In this document: in pieces, positions 37,943-48,000 of the stretch
Layout: each line of letters begins with the position of its first letter
How positions within the stretch are numbered: the stretch's first letter is position 1
Source: CAVWNR01 sp963756525
Lineage (GTDB): Bacteria; Actinomycetota; Actinomycetes; Mycobacteriales; Jatrophihabitantaceae
Direction of reading: 5' to 3'
Length of the DNA: 64,000 nt
Assembly: GCA_963756525.1 (NCBI GenBank)
Contig: CAVWNR010000007.1
Location: 1-64,000 of the forward strand
Program-made: the position numbers and the translations under genes
Notes under the pieces: model-generated
The model's database searches: none
The model's input: only the letters and a program-made list of their open reading frames with translations
What the model was told of the DNA's origin: nothing

Positions 37943-38788
37943 GTGAGGCCTGTGGAGCACCACCATGAATCGGACGATGCCGCGGTGGCCGAACTGCTCG
38001 ATCTCGATGGCGAGGTACTCGGTTCGTACTGGACGGACGCCATCTCGTGGGTCCGGCAGGCGGCTGCGAACGCCGAGCCGCGACGCATTCTCGACCTGGG
38101 AGCCGGCACCGGCGTCGGGACCGTCGAGCTGGCGCGACACTTCGTCGACGCGCAGATCATCGCGATGGACGCCTCCGAAGAGATGCTCGGGCGGATCCGA
38201 GCCAAGGCGGACGATCTGCGGCTGACGCATCGGGTCCGGACTGTCCAGGCGGACCTCGACGCCGACTGGCCGGCTCTCGATGCCGTCGACGTGACCTGGG
38301 CGTCCATGTCGCTGCACCACCTTGCCGATCCCGACCGGGTAGTCCGCGACGTGTTCGCCACGACCCGACCCGGCGGGGTGCTGGCGGTCGCCGAGATCAG
38401 CGAACCGCTGCGCTTCCTGCCGCACGACCTCGGATTCGGCCAGCCCGGTCTGGAAGCACGCCTATCCGACGTGCGCAGCGAGGCGCACGCACACGCCCTG
38501 CCCGACCTCGGCTCGCACTGGTCACCGCGGCTCGCCGCGGCCGGCTTCACGGTGCTGAGCGAGCGCGACTTCGTCATCGACCTCCAGCCCCCGCCGCAGT
38601 CCCCCGCCGCCCGTTACGCGCAACGCTGGCTGCGGCGACTGGCGCCGGGACTCGCCCACCAACTGACCGACGACGACCTGCAGGCACTCGCGGTGCTGCT
38701 TGACGGACAGGGACCCGACTCCGTGCAGCGGCGCGGCGACCTGCACGTCCACGGAACCAGGACGGTCACGCTCGCCCGGCGCCCCTGA
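37943..38788 (+). CDS. class I SAM-dependent methyltransferase
   Basis: 281 residues from GTG 37943; GTG 37952 is an alternative. The SAM-binding glycine motif is RRILDLGAGTGVGTVELA (about residues 47-64), with the acidic residue IIAMDASEEML and VDVTWASMSLHHLADPDRVV as later motifs. The acceptor substrate is not evident. There is no clear ribosome site and the divergent glycosyltransferase starts only 47 bases away, so the message may be leaderless. A pairing of a glycosyltransferase and a methyltransferase could once have modified a small molecule. Confidence 0.8.
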   Translation: MRPVEHHHESDDAAVAELLDLDGEVLGSYWTDAISWVRQAAANAEPRRILDLGAGTGVGTVELARHFVDAQIIAMDASEEMLGRIRAKADDLRLTHRVRTVQADLDADWPALDAVDVTWASMSLHHLADPDRVVRDVFATTRPGGVLAVAEISEPLRFLPHDLGFGQPGLEARLSDVRSEAHAHALPDLGSHWSPRLAAAGFTVLSERDFVIDLQPPPQSPAARYAQRWLRRLAPGLAHQLTDDDLQALAVLLDGQGPDSVQRRGDLHVHGTRTVTLARRP

Positions 38789-38831
38789 CCGGGGTTGGAT
38801 GATGTGAGCCACGACCGAGAGGGGCGGGGAT

Positions 38832-39641
38832 ATGGCGTCGGTGAGCGTCCGCTACGTCGTCGACGATGTCGACGCGGCGATCGCCTTTTACTGCATCCAT
38901 CTGGGCTTCCGGGAGCAGATTCACCCGGCGCCGAGCTTCGCCATGCTGACCCGCGGCGAGCTGCGCCTCGTGTTGAGCGCTCCCGGCGGCGGCCCCGGCG
39001 GTGGGCAGCCCATGCCGGACGGGACGCTGCCCGAACCGGGCGGCTGGAACCGGTTCGCGATCGAGGTCGACGATCTGGAGCGGACGGTGCGCGACCTGCG
39101 CGCGGCCGGGGTGCGCTTGCGCAACGATGTCGTCACAGGCGTCGGCGGCAAGCAGATCCTGGTCGAGGATCCGTCGGGCAATCCGGTCGAGCTCTTCGAG
39201 CCGACTCACCCGGAGGCCCGGCTCGGCAACCGCGCCGAGAGTTACCAGATGCGCCCGATCGGCTGGGTCGAGTCCACCCTCGTCGACGTCGCCGACGCGC
39301 CGAACCAGGGCCCGCAGGGCGCTCCGGATGCCTGGCTGGTACTCGATCCGGACGTCCGCGAGGGTGCCCGTGACCTGCAGGTCGGCGACGAGATCCTCGT
39401 GCTGACCTGGTTGCATCAGGCCCGGCGTGACGAGCTGGCCACCCAGCCCGGCGACGAGCCGACCGGACCCGAACGGGGCGTGTTCAGCACCCGCTCGCCG
39501 GCCCGGCCGAACCCGGTGGGGCTGCACCGCGTCTGCGTGCTGGCCGTCCAAGACGGCCGGCTGCGGGTCGGGCCGCTGGAAGCCATCGACGGCACGCCTC
39601 TGGTCGACATCAAGCCGGTCATCCGCCCGGACGAACGCTGA
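38832..39641 (+). CDS. fusion of VOC (glyoxalase-like) domain and TrmO-type tRNA methyltransferase
   Basis: 269 residues. Residues 1-130 are a VOC domain (VRYVVDDVDAAIAFYCIHLG ... ILVEDPSGNPVELFEP). From about 138 the chain is a TrmO/YaeB domain: MRPIGWVEST, then DLQVGDEILVLTWLHQARRD and ERGVFSTRSPARPNPVGLHR, the SAM-binding signature, ending PLVDIKPVI. TrmO methylates N6-threonylcarbamoyl-adenosine in tRNA. The joint is direct, with no stop or frame change, and one ribosome site (GAGGGGCGGGG) precedes ATG 38832. A typical TrmO has 150-230 residues and no VOC partner, so the added domain is unusual. Confidence 0.8.
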   Translation: MASVSVRYVVDDVDAAIAFYCIHLGFREQIHPAPSFAMLTRGELRLVLSAPGGGPGGGQPMPDGTLPEPGGWNRFAIEVDDLERTVRDLRAAGVRLRNDVVTGVGGKQILVEDPSGNPVELFEPTHPEARLGNRAESYQMRPIGWVESTLVDVADAPNQGPQGAPDAWLVLDPDVREGARDLQVGDEILVLTWLHQARRDELATQPGDEPTGPERGVFSTRSPARPNPVGLHRVCVLAVQDGRLRVGPLEAIDGTPLVDIKPVIRPDER

Positions 39642-39646
39642 CCCGG

Positions 39647-40444
39647 TCAGACGCTGCGCCAGTCGTCGGCGGGGATGTGTGAGCCGGCTTGCGGGCCCAT
39701 CTGCAGCATCCCGCCATCGACGGACCAGCTCGCGCCGGTGACGTAGGAGGCCTGCGGTGACGCCAGGAATGCGATCACGGCGGCCACCTCGCGGGCGTCG
39801 CCTGGCCGGCCGAGCGGCACGCCCGGACGGTGCGTGCCATGTGGATCCTGGTCTTCCTGACCGGTCATCGGGGTAGCGATCTCGCCGGGAGCGACGCAGT
39901 TGGCGGTGATGCCGTACTGGCCCAGCTCGAGTGCAAGGGTCTTGATCAGCCCGCCGAGGCCATGCTTGGCGGCGTCATAGGCCGCCGAGCCCACCCGGGG
40001 CTGGTGCTCGTGCACGCTGGTGACCGCGATGATCCGGCCGCCGGCGCCGGCGGTGACCATGCGCCGGGCCGCGCGCTGGATGCAGACGAACGCCCCGTCC
40101 AGGTCGGTAGCGAGCACATGCCGCCACTGCTCGATAGTCGTTTCGAGCGCCAGGGTGCTCGACCCGGTACCCGCATTGTTGACGAACACGTCGACGCCGC
40201 CGAGGCGGTCGGCAAGCTCGTCGATCACGTCGCCGCACCGGTCGAGCGCTGCGGTGTCCAGTTGCGCCAGGTGCGCGGTACGGCCGGTCTGGCGGACCTC
40301 CGCCGCGGCCTCCTCCGCGCCGGCCTGGTCGGAATGCCAGGTGATCCCGATGTCCATCCCCGCCGTGGCCAGCGCCACCGCAGTGGCACGCCCGATCCCC
40401 GAGTCCGAGGCGGTGACGATCGCGCGACGCGGTTGGAAGGCCAT
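39647..40444 (-). CDS. short-chain dehydrogenase/reductase
   Basis: 265 residues; ATG 40444 is chosen over 40495 because MAFQPRRAIVTASDSGIGRA is the normal SDR opening. The cofactor motif is TASDSGIG (a variant of TGxxxGIG), with NNAG in DVFVNNAGTG. Catalytic Ser, Tyr and Lys are in VTSVHEHQ and AAYDAAKHGLGGLIK; the Tyr is Y-D-A-A-K. WHSDQ after the second strand suggests a preference for NADP(H). The C-terminal SYVTGASWSVDGGM is typical. It converges with the VOC-TrmO gene, leaving only five bases. The substrate is unknown. Confidence 0.85.
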   Translation of the reverse strand: MAFQPRRAIVTASDSGIGRATAVALATAGMDIGITWHSDQAGAEEAAAEVRQTGRTAHLAQLDTAALDRCGDVIDELADRLGGVDVFVNNAGTGSSTLALETTIEQWRHVLATDLDGAFVCIQRAARRMVTAGAGGRIIAVTSVHEHQPRVGSAAYDAAKHGLGGLIKTLALELGQYGITANCVAPGEIATPMTGQEDQDPHGTHRPGVPLGRPGDAREVAAVIAFLASPQASYVTGASWSVDGGMLQMGPQAGSHIPADDWRSV

Positions 40445-40588
40445 GGCAGTGCTATTCCCGCCGTCCGCCACCGTCACACGGCAGTTTGCGGGCAAGCGCT
40501 GCGGTTAGGTCGTCTGCGAGGGCGGGAAGGCTGTCGGGGTGGTCGGGGTGGATGCGCCGGCCACCCCACTCGCTGACTGGAGCACCCG

Positions 40589-41395
40589 ATGTCTGACATC
40601 ACACAGGGCCGGCCCTTCGCCGTGGTAACCGGAGCCTCGAGCGGCATCGGCTTGGAGTTGGCCAGGCAGTTCGCCGAGCACGGCTTCGACCTGCTGATCA
40701 ACGCCGAGGACGACGGGATCCACACCGCCGCGGGCAGCCTGCGATCCGACTCAGCGCAGGTGCAGCCCGTCCAGGCCGATCTGCGGACCTACGACGGAGT
40801 GGAGCAGCTCTACGCTGCGATCACCGCCACCGGCCGGCCGGTCGACGCGGCCGCGCTCAATGCCGGGGTAGGGCAGGGCGGGGCGTTCATCGATACCGAT
40901 TTCACCGACGACATGGAGATCATCGACCTCAACGTCCGCTCGACCGTTCACCTCGCCAAGCGCCTGCTCATCGACATGGCCGCGAGGAACGGCGGCAAGA
41001 TCCTCTTCACGTCGTCGATCGCGTCCACGATGCCGGGTTCGTTCCAGGCGGTCTACAACGCCTCGAAGTCATTCGTGCAGTCCTTCGCCGAGGCGTTGCA
41101 GGACGAGCTGAAAGACACCGACATCACCATCACCTCGCTCATGCCGGGTCCGACCGACACCGCGTTCTTCGAGCGGGCCGGCATGTCCGAAAACACCAAG
41201 GTCGGGCAGCAGAAGAAGGACGACCCTCGGCAGGTCGCCGAGCAGGGCTTCGAGGCCCTGATGTCGGACCGCGGTAAGATCGTTGCCGGATCGGCGAAGA
41301 CCAAGGCGCAGGGCGCGGTCAACAAGGTGCTGCCGGACAAGGCCAAAGCCGCCGCCCACCGCCGGATGGCAGAGCCGCAGTCCGACGACGAGTGA
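40589..41395 (+). CDS. short-chain dehydrogenase (DltE-like SDR)
   Basis: 268 residues. VVTGASSGIGLELARQFAEH binds the cofactor, AALNAGVG replaces the usual NNAG, and the catalytic site is LFTSSIAS with YNASKSFVQSFAEAL. The GPTDTAFFERAG segment and Lys-rich C-terminus (KTKAQGAVNKVLPDKAKAAA) match a group of broad short-chain reductases often annotated as DltE-like. Reaction unknown. It starts 144 bases from the divergent SDR gene at 39647-40444 and is followed after 26 bases by an aldolase-family gene, with which it may share a transcript. Confidence 0.85.
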   Translation: MSDITQGRPFAVVTGASSGIGLELARQFAEHGFDLLINAEDDGIHTAAGSLRSDSAQVQPVQADLRTYDGVEQLYAAITATGRPVDAAALNAGVGQGGAFIDTDFTDDMEIIDLNVRSTVHLAKRLLIDMAARNGGKILFTSSIASTMPGSFQAVYNASKSFVQSFAEALQDELKDTDITITSLMPGPTDTAFFERAGMSENTKVGQQKKDDPRQVAEQGFEALMSDRGKIVAGSAKTKAQGAVNKVLPDKAKAAAHRRMAEPQSDDE

Positions 41396-41421
41396 GCATC
41401 CGGCGGTGAGGGGGACGACGT

Positions 41422-42189
41422 ATGACCGGCGAATTCGTCGAACGCCTACGCGCCCGTGACCGCCTGGTCGGTTATTGGGTCTCCTCGGACAACCCGCCGG
41501 CGACGGAGCGAATCGCCTCGACCGGATACGACTACGTGTGCCTGGACATCCAGCACGGTCTGATCGACTACGCCGGCGCGCTCGCCGGGGTCATGGCGGC
41601 CGAACTCGGCGGCTCGACCGGCGTGATCCGCGTCCCGTCGAACGACACGGCCTGGATCTGCAAGGCGCTCGACACCGGCGCGCGCGCGGTGATCGTCCCC
41701 CTGGTCGAGAGCAGCGAGGAGGCGACGCGTGCGGCCCGGGCCTGCCGATACCCACCAGCGGGGATCCGCAGCTACGGGCCGACCCGGGCGGCGCTGCGCA
41801 TCGGCACGTCCCCGCAGGAGACCAACGACCGGGTCGCCTGCATCGTGATGATCGAAACCGCGGCCGGGCTGGCCCATGCGTCGGAGATCGGTACGACACC
41901 CGGCGTCGACGCGCTCTACATCGGCCCGTCCGACCTGTCGATCGCGGTCGGCGGCGGCACCCCGCAGTACGGGTGGGAGCTGCCCGCCTTCCACGACGCC
42001 GTGACAACCATCCAGACGGCCGCGCATGACGCCGGAAAGCCGTGCGGCCTGCACGTCACGGACGGCGCTGCGGCCGCGCGCGCATTCGACGACGGGTTCG
42101 ACTTCGTCTCGATCAGCCACGACCTGAACCACATCCTGAGCTTTGCCCGCGGCGCGCTGGAGCAGGCCCGCGCCGCGATCAGCTCCTAA
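41422..42189 (+). CDS. HpcH/HpaI-family aldolase
   Basis: 255 residues. TIM-barrel class II aldolase fold: VGYWVSSDNPPATERIA, YDYVCLDIQHGLIDY (the His base), TGVIRVPSNDTAWICKALDT, VIVPLVESSEEATRA, then VMIETAAGLAHASEI and GVDALYIGPSDLSIAVGG, where Glu and Asp bind the metal. Family members split or form 4-hydroxy-2-oxo acids, for example in hydroxyphenylacetate breakdown. No other gene of such a pathway is next to it apart from the SDR upstream, so the substrate is open. Confidence 0.85.
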   Translation: MTGEFVERLRARDRLVGYWVSSDNPPATERIASTGYDYVCLDIQHGLIDYAGALAGVMAAELGGSTGVIRVPSNDTAWICKALDTGARAVIVPLVESSEEATRAARACRYPPAGIRSYGPTRAALRIGTSPQETNDRVACIVMIETAAGLAHASEIGTTPGVDALYIGPSDLSIAVGGGTPQYGWELPAFHDAVTTIQTAAHDAGKPCGLHVTDGAAAARAFDDGFDFVSISHDLNHILSFARGALEQARAAISS

Positions 42190-42220
42190 CCGGCTCTGGC
42201 AGTCGCGCCCGCACGTCGAA

Positions 42221-43180
42221 CTACGACCGAGCCGGTAGTCCGCCGAGGAAGTCGATCAATCCGGCGAAGTAGGTCTCCTGATCGTCGTACATGGCCAGGT
42301 GACTTCCCTGCGGGCAGTACAGGTAGCGACCGCGTGGCAGCAGTCCGGCCATCATCTGCATGTGCGCCGGGTCCATGGTGTCGTGGCGGGCGCCGATCAC
42401 CAGCGCGGGCACCTCGATCCGCGCCAGATCGGCTACCCGGTCCCACCGGGCGAGCTTGGCGTCCGGGCTCATGCCCAGCTCGCTCGGGCCCTGCATCGGC
42501 ACGTAGATCTTCGAGTTGATGTGCGCGAAGCCGCGCTGCACCGGATCCGGCCAGTCGGCGGCGGGCATGCGCAGCGTGTGACGCTCATAGAAGTGCGGAA
42601 CCAACAGCTGCATATAGCGCGGGTTCTCGGTGTCGCCGGCGGTCTCGAGGGCCTTGATCTCGGCCAGCACCTGCTGGTCCATCGCCGGCATGAGAACTTC
42701 TTCCGCGTAGGCCGTATACGTCGGCGCGCTCGCCATCATGTTGGAAATGACCAGGCCGCGCAGCTGCTCCTGGTGCGCCACGGCGTACTCGATGGCGAGT
42801 ATCCCGCCCCACGACTGTCCATAGAGCACGAAGTTCGAGCGGTCGAGTCGCAGGGCCTGGCGGACCTGCTCGACCTCGTCCACGAAGCGGTCCAGCTCCC
42901 ACAAGGCCGGCTCGTCGGGCTGGTCGCTGAAGCCCGAGCCGAGCTGGTCGTAGTAGTAATACTCGATTCCCGCGGCCGGAAGGTAGCTGTCGCAGGCCTC
43001 CAGGTACTCGTGCGTCGAGCCGGGACCGCCGTGCAGCAGCAGCACCTTCAGGTCGGGGTTGTTGCCGACCCGCTTGGTCCACACGCTGAACCGGCCGGCA
43101 GGTGTGTCGACGGGAATGCGGCGCGCTCCGCCGCCCAACCGATCGTCGCGACCGGAGTAGTCGAGATAGCCGTCAGCCAT
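42221..43180 (-). CDS. pip: proline iminopeptidase-family alpha/beta hydrolase (S33)
   Basis: 319 residues from ATG 43180, with AGGA upstream. The oxyanion motif HGGPG is at 50-54, followed by YYYYDQLGSGFSDQP. The nucleophile Ser123 is in YGQSWGG; the acid is in VIGARHDTMDP and the His in PQGSHLAMYDDQE. The set is that of proline iminopeptidases and related amino-acid amidases, which release N-terminal proline. The cap domain with its many Met and Glu residues (EEVLMPAMDQQVLAEIK) is typical. No signal peptide, so it works in the cytoplasm. Confidence 0.85.
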   Translation of the reverse strand: MADGYLDYSGRDDRLGGGARRIPVDTPAGRFSVWTKRVGNNPDLKVLLLHGGPGSTHEYLEACDSYLPAAGIEYYYYDQLGSGFSDQPDEPALWELDRFVDEVEQVRQALRLDRSNFVLYGQSWGGILAIEYAVAHQEQLRGLVISNMMASAPTYTAYAEEVLMPAMDQQVLAEIKALETAGDTENPRYMQLLVPHFYERHTLRMPAADWPDPVQRGFAHINSKIYVPMQGPSELGMSPDAKLARWDRVADLARIEVPALVIGARHDTMDPAHMQMMAGLLPRGRYLYCPQGSHLAMYDDQETYFAGLIDFLGGLPARS

Positions 43181-43283
43181 GGTCGATCCTGCCCTTCGAG
43201 AGGCACCGCGATCCCCGTCGCCGCCACATGGTCTCACCCGCCGGCCACGTAGACTCCCGTCACCGACGGAGGAGTGGGCACTG

Positions 43284-44459
43284 GTGCGAACTCCGGTGAG
43301 TGGTCTGGATCAGGTGCTGTCCGCCGAGGGATGGCCGTATGCGTCGAGCCTGCCGAAGCGAGCCGACGACCCAGGCCGCTTCCACGCGCTGTTCGGCCGG
43401 GACTCGCTGATCACTGCTTTGCAGCTACTGCCCGTTAGGCCCGACGTGGCCGCGGCGACGCTGCGCGAGCTGGCGGCCCGGCAGGGACGGCGCGAGGACC
43501 CGGTGACGCTGGAGCAGCCCGGCAAGATCGGCCACGAGTTCCGGGACGAGACCCCGCCGAGCTTTCGCGCCACCGGCTGGCCCGACGAGAGACCGTTCGC
43601 GTTCTACGGCACGGCCGATGCGACGTCCTGGTTCCTGGTCGTGCTCGCCGCCCTCGACGATCAGCAACTCACCCGCGAGCTGGAACGGGCGTGGGTGGGC
43701 GCGTTGCAGTGGCTGCGCCGCGCGCTCGCCGAAGGTGACGGCCTGATCCGGCACCAGCCCGGTTCCCGCGTCGGCGGGCTGACCCAGCAAGGCTGGCGGG
43801 ACGCTTTCGACCCGACCGTGCCGGGACGGGGATCAGGCATCGTCCGTTCAGACGGCACCGCGCCCGATCCGCCGCTCGCCGACACCGACACCCAAGCCGT
43901 CACTGTTGCCGCGCTGCGTGCCGCCGCCAAGCTCAGCGCGGATTCCGACCTGGACGCGATGGCGGGTCGGATGCGTGCTCGGTTGACCCGCGACTACCTG
44001 CCCGACGTCGTGGCGGTGGAGCGCGGCGACGCGCCGGTCCGTGGCGCCGGCAGCCAGCTGGGATGGCTGCTCTGGGCCGACGCGATCGAGCCCTCGGCCG
44101 TCGACACGGTGGCCGATCGACTCGTGCAGCCGGACGTCACGACCCCGCACGGCCTGCGCACTTTGGCGAGCAGTCATCCCGCGTACGACTGGCGGGCCTA
44201 TCACCGCGGATCGATCTGGCCGTTCGACAGCTGGCTCGGCTGGGGCGGGCTGCGCGTGGCCGGCCGCACGCGCGAGGCAGCTCAGTTGAGAGACGGCGTC
44301 CTCGCCGCCATCGACCAGCTCGGCGACTATCCCGAGCTCTACTACGTCGACGATGACGGGGCGGTGCATCCGGCACCGGTGGCCAACCGCGTGCAGGCTT
44401 GGACCATCGGCGCCCGCTGGGCGCTGGCCCACGAATGGAACGGCCGCGCGGACAGCTGA
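43284..44459 (+). CDS. amylo-alpha-1,6-glucosidase-type (glycogen debranching) hydrolase
   Basis: 391 residues. GTG 43284 is used because GGAGGAG lies at 43268-43274. FHALFGRDSLITALQLLPV is the hallmark FGRDS motif of the debranching (GDE) six-hairpin family; later YHRGSIWPFDSWLGWGGLRV is the second active-site block with the acidic and aromatic residues. GLTQQGWRDAFDPTVPG is also typical. It is intracellular, unlike the secreted six-hairpin enzyme at 6510. It probably trims alpha-linked glucans or disaccharides. It is followed after 17 bases by a MmcQ/YjbR-like gene. Confidence 0.8.
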   Translation: MRTPVSGLDQVLSAEGWPYASSLPKRADDPGRFHALFGRDSLITALQLLPVRPDVAAATLRELAARQGRREDPVTLEQPGKIGHEFRDETPPSFRATGWPDERPFAFYGTADATSWFLVVLAALDDQQLTRELERAWVGALQWLRRALAEGDGLIRHQPGSRVGGLTQQGWRDAFDPTVPGRGSGIVRSDGTAPDPPLADTDTQAVTVAALRAAAKLSADSDLDAMAGRMRARLTRDYLPDVVAVERGDAPVRGAGSQLGWLLWADAIEPSAVDTVADRLVQPDVTTPHGLRTLASSHPAYDWRAYHRGSIWPFDSWLGWGGLRVAGRTREAAQLRDGVLAAIDQLGDYPELYYVDDDGAVHPAPVANRVQAWTIGARWALAHEWNGRADS

Positions 44460-44476
44460 GGCAGTACGGTGCCCGG

Positions 44477-44887
44477 GTGGCCACGCTCGACGACGCCGCC
44501 CGCGTCGCCCGTCAGCTTCCCGAGGTTGTGGAAGACGAACGGCACGGCAACCGCAGCTGGTCGGTGGCCGGCAAGGCGTTCGCCTGGGAGCGGCCGTTCC
44601 GCAAGGCCGACCTGAAGCGGTTCGGCGACACGCCGCCTCCGGACGGGCCGATCCTCGCCGTCCGGGTCGCCGACCTCGGCGAGAAGCAGGCGTTGCTGGC
44701 CGCACATCCCGAGGCGCTGTTCACCATCCCGCACTTCGACGGCTATGCGGCCGTGCTGATCCAGCTTCGCTCGGTCAGCGCCCGGGTGCTCCGGGAAACG
44801 ACCATCGACGGCTCGCTGTGCCGCGCACCGGCCCGGCTCACCGAGAGCTATCTGCGCCGTTCGGGTAACCGGCGTGCCCCTCGGTGA
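44477..44887 (+). CDS. MmcQ/YjbR-family protein
   Basis: 136 residues from GTG 44477. It shows the family pattern: RQLPEVVEDERHGNRSWSVA, GKAFAWERPF, VRVADLGEKQALLAAHPEAL and FTIPHFDGYAAVLIQL. These small proteins have a CyaY-like fold and are thought to bind DNA, though no clear role is known. It lies 17 bases after the debranching-type hydrolase and is probably co-transcribed with it. A hairpin follows at 44894. Confidence 0.75.
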   Translation: MATLDDAARVARQLPEVVEDERHGNRSWSVAGKAFAWERPFRKADLKRFGDTPPPDGPILAVRVADLGEKQALLAAHPEALFTIPHFDGYAAVLIQLRSVSARVLRETTIDGSLCRAPARLTESYLRRSGNRRAPR

Positions 44888-44893
44888 TGAGCT

Positions 44894-44926
44894 GAGGGTT
44901 CCGGTCGCTGAGCGACGCCAACCCTC
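44894..44926 (+). terminator. nested hairpin terminator
   Basis: GAGGGTT (44894-44900) pairs with AACCCTC (44920-44926), and inside GTCGCT (44904-44909) pairs with AGCGAC (44911-44916). It starts seven bases after the stop at 44887. Confidence 0.6.
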
Positions 44927-44953
44927 TGATCGTCACTGATTGGCAGCCCGCTA

Positions 44954-45008
44954 TTGACGGAGCGTGCCGAGCGCTATAACGTCCAAAACAGACTTGACAC
45001 CGTTGTCA
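44954..45008 (+). promoter_or_regulatory. candidate promoter and LacI-type operator for the GH92 gene
   Basis: TTGACG (44954-44959) and TATAAC (44975-44980) form a possible promoter with 15-base spacing, which is short. Downstream, TTGACACCGTTGTCA (44994-45008) has TGACA and TGTCA symmetric about a central CG, the form bound by LacI-family sugar repressors. Its place just after the promoter fits repression. No LacI-family gene is in the window. Confidence 0.5.
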
Positions 45009-45045
45009 GAGCCGCGCCCCTCGGCTCCCCGGGAAGGACCACCCG

Positions 45046-48000
45046 ATGACAGGCACGTACAGGTCTCGCCTCCCTCGATGGACGGCATCCGTCGCGCTAG
45101 CCGCGGCCGGGATCCTCGTCGCCGGCATGACCGCCGCCGCCGCGGCCCCACCCAGTCCCAGCCCAACCGCCACACCCAGCCCCGCACCGAGCCCGACAGC
45201 GACGCCCAGCCCGTCGCCGAGCGGCCCGGCGACCGCGCCGGGCGCGAGCCGCGGCGGCACCGGCTCGGCGGCGTGCGTCAAAGGCGCGGGTGGCCGGCTG
45301 GTCAACTGCCCGAAGCCCGTGCCGAGCTCCAAGCGCCCGCGCGCCGCGCAGAACACCGCGCCGGTCACCGCGCCGATCAGCAATCCGGCGCAACTCGTCG
45401 ACACCCGCACCTGGACGAGCGGCGGCGGGAACACGTTCCCCGGCGCCGAGGTGCCGTTCGGGATGACCCAGTGGAGCCCGGACACCATGCCGAACCGCAG
45501 CGCCGGCGGCGGCTACAACTACGGTGACACCCAGATCACCGGCTACTCGCTGACCCACGTCAGCGGCCCCGGCTGCGGCGCCGGCGGCGACGTGCCGATG
45601 CTGCCGATGACCGGCCCGCTGCCCACCGGCGACCCGAACAACGTCACCACCGCGTTCAGCAACACCAACGAGATCGCCGAGGCCGGCTACTACTCGGCAG
45701 AGAGCAACCAGCCCAACACGATCACCTCCGAGTTCACCGCCACGCCGCACAGCTCGATGGGACGGTTCAGCTACCCGGCGACCACCCAGGCCGGCTTTCT
45801 CATCAAGCTGCAGGACAGCCAGAACGGCCAGTTCGCCCCCAGCACCGCCACGATCGTCAACGGCCATGAGGTGAGCGGTTCCGAGACCAGCGGCCACTTC
45901 TGCGGCGAGGCGAACAACGACGGCCAGCAGCAGGAGTACACCGTCCACTTCGACATCACCTTCGACCGGCCGTTCACCAGCTCGCAGATCGTCCCCGGTT
46001 CGAACGGCGCGTCGGCCGTCTACCTGACCTTCGACACGACGAGCAACCCGGTGGTGCAGGCAAAGCTCGCCACGTCCTACGTGAGCGACGCCAACGCGGC
46101 ACTCGACTGGTCCACCGAGAATCCGGGCTGGAACTTCGCCACGATCAAGGCCGCGGCGCAGCAGAGCTGGAACACGCTGCTCGGCCGCATCCAGATCTCC
46201 GGCGGCGACTACTCGCACACGCAGATGTTCTACAGCCTGCTGTACAAGGACTTCATCCAGCCCAACATCGACAGCGACGTCAACGGCCAGTACATGGGCG
46301 CCGACATGCAGGTGCACACGATCCCGAGCGGGCAGCACGACCAGTACGGCATCTACTCCGGCTGGGACATCTACCACTCGCTGTCGCAGCTGCAGGCGAT
46401 GCTCGACCCGTCCGCGGCCAGCGACCAGGCGCAGTCGCTGATCAACTACTACAGCCAGGACAAGATCCTGCAGCAGTGGGGCTATTTGAACCTGAACAAC
46501 TACGTGATGGTCGGCGACCCGGCACAGTCGATCATCGCCGACTACTACGCCTTCGGCGCGCGCAACTTCGACACCGCCACCGCGCTGAAGGACATGCTCG
46601 AGCAGGCCACCACGACCAACGACGTGCGGCCGGGGCAGGACCTCGAGGACAAGTACGGCTACCTGCCCGAAGACGGTACCTACCGCAGTTGCTGCAACCC
46701 GCACGGCTTCGTCTCGTCGCTGCTCGAATACGACACCGAGGACCTCGCGCTCTCGCAGTTCGCCGCCGCGCTGGGTGACAGCACGGACGCGGCGATGCTG
46801 GAGACGCGCGCGAACAACTGGGAGAACGTCTTCAATCCCAACAACAACCTGTTGAACCCGCGCAACATGAACGGCACGTTCGTGCCGGGAATCACGCCCA
46901 CGACAACCGACTACTACGTCGAGGGTGACGCGTACGAATACCTGTGGAACGTGCCGAACAACTATCCAGCACTTTTCTCGCTACTCGGCGGGAAAGCCAA
47001 GGCCGCAGCGCTGCTGCGCAAGTACCTCTCCCAGCCGAACGGATTCGGGATGTACGCCCAGCTAACCAACGAGTTCGACTTCGGTGAGCAGTACGCGCTG
47101 GACTACGCGGGCGACCCCGCCTCCACCCAGAAGATCGTCAACAACATCCGCTACACCATGTACCAGCCCGGGCCGAGCCTGGACAACAACGACGACCTGG
47201 GTGCCAACAGCTCCACCTTCATCTGGGAAATGCTCGGCATGTACCCGGAGAACTCGGGCACCGACACCCTGGTGTTCAACAGCCCGGCGTTCCCGAACGT
47301 CACGATCACCCTGCCCAGCGGCAAGACCATCACGAGTAACGCACCCGGCGCCTCGCCGACGACGTACTACGTGCAGAGCCTGAAGCTGAACGGCCAGGCG
47401 TACGACAAGCTGTACGTGCCGTTCTCCACCCTCGCCAACGGCGCCACTCTGGACTGGAAGCTGGGCACCCACCCGACCGGATGGGGCAGCGCTCCCAGTG
47501 ACGCGCCGCCGTCCTACGGCGCGGGCACCGAGCCGGTGGTCAGCTACCTCACCAAGCAGCAGGTGACGGTGGCGCCCGGTCGCACGGCCACGGTCAGGCT
47601 CGGCGCGGCGAACGCGACGGACAAGGCGCAGAAGGTGCGCTTCAGCATGTCGGCTCCGTCCGGTCTGACGGTTTCCCCGTCGAGCGCGACGATCAATGTC
47701 CCACCGAACGGGCGCGCGACCTTCGTCTTGAGCGTGCATGCATCGAGCGGCACCCCGCAGAACTTCTATACCGTGCCCATCTCGGTGAGCGACGGCGGGG
47801 CGGCACTGCCGGCGCAGACCCTCATCGTGCTGGTGGCCCAGCCGGGCAGCCTGCTCGCCGCGTTCAACAACGCCGGAGTCTCGGACGACTCGAACGTCGG
47901 CGAAGCCAACTTCGACGGCGGCGGCTGGAGCTACTCGGCGAATGCGCTGGCCGCCCAGGGTGTCACGCCGAACAGCACGGTGACGGTGGGCGGGATCAGC

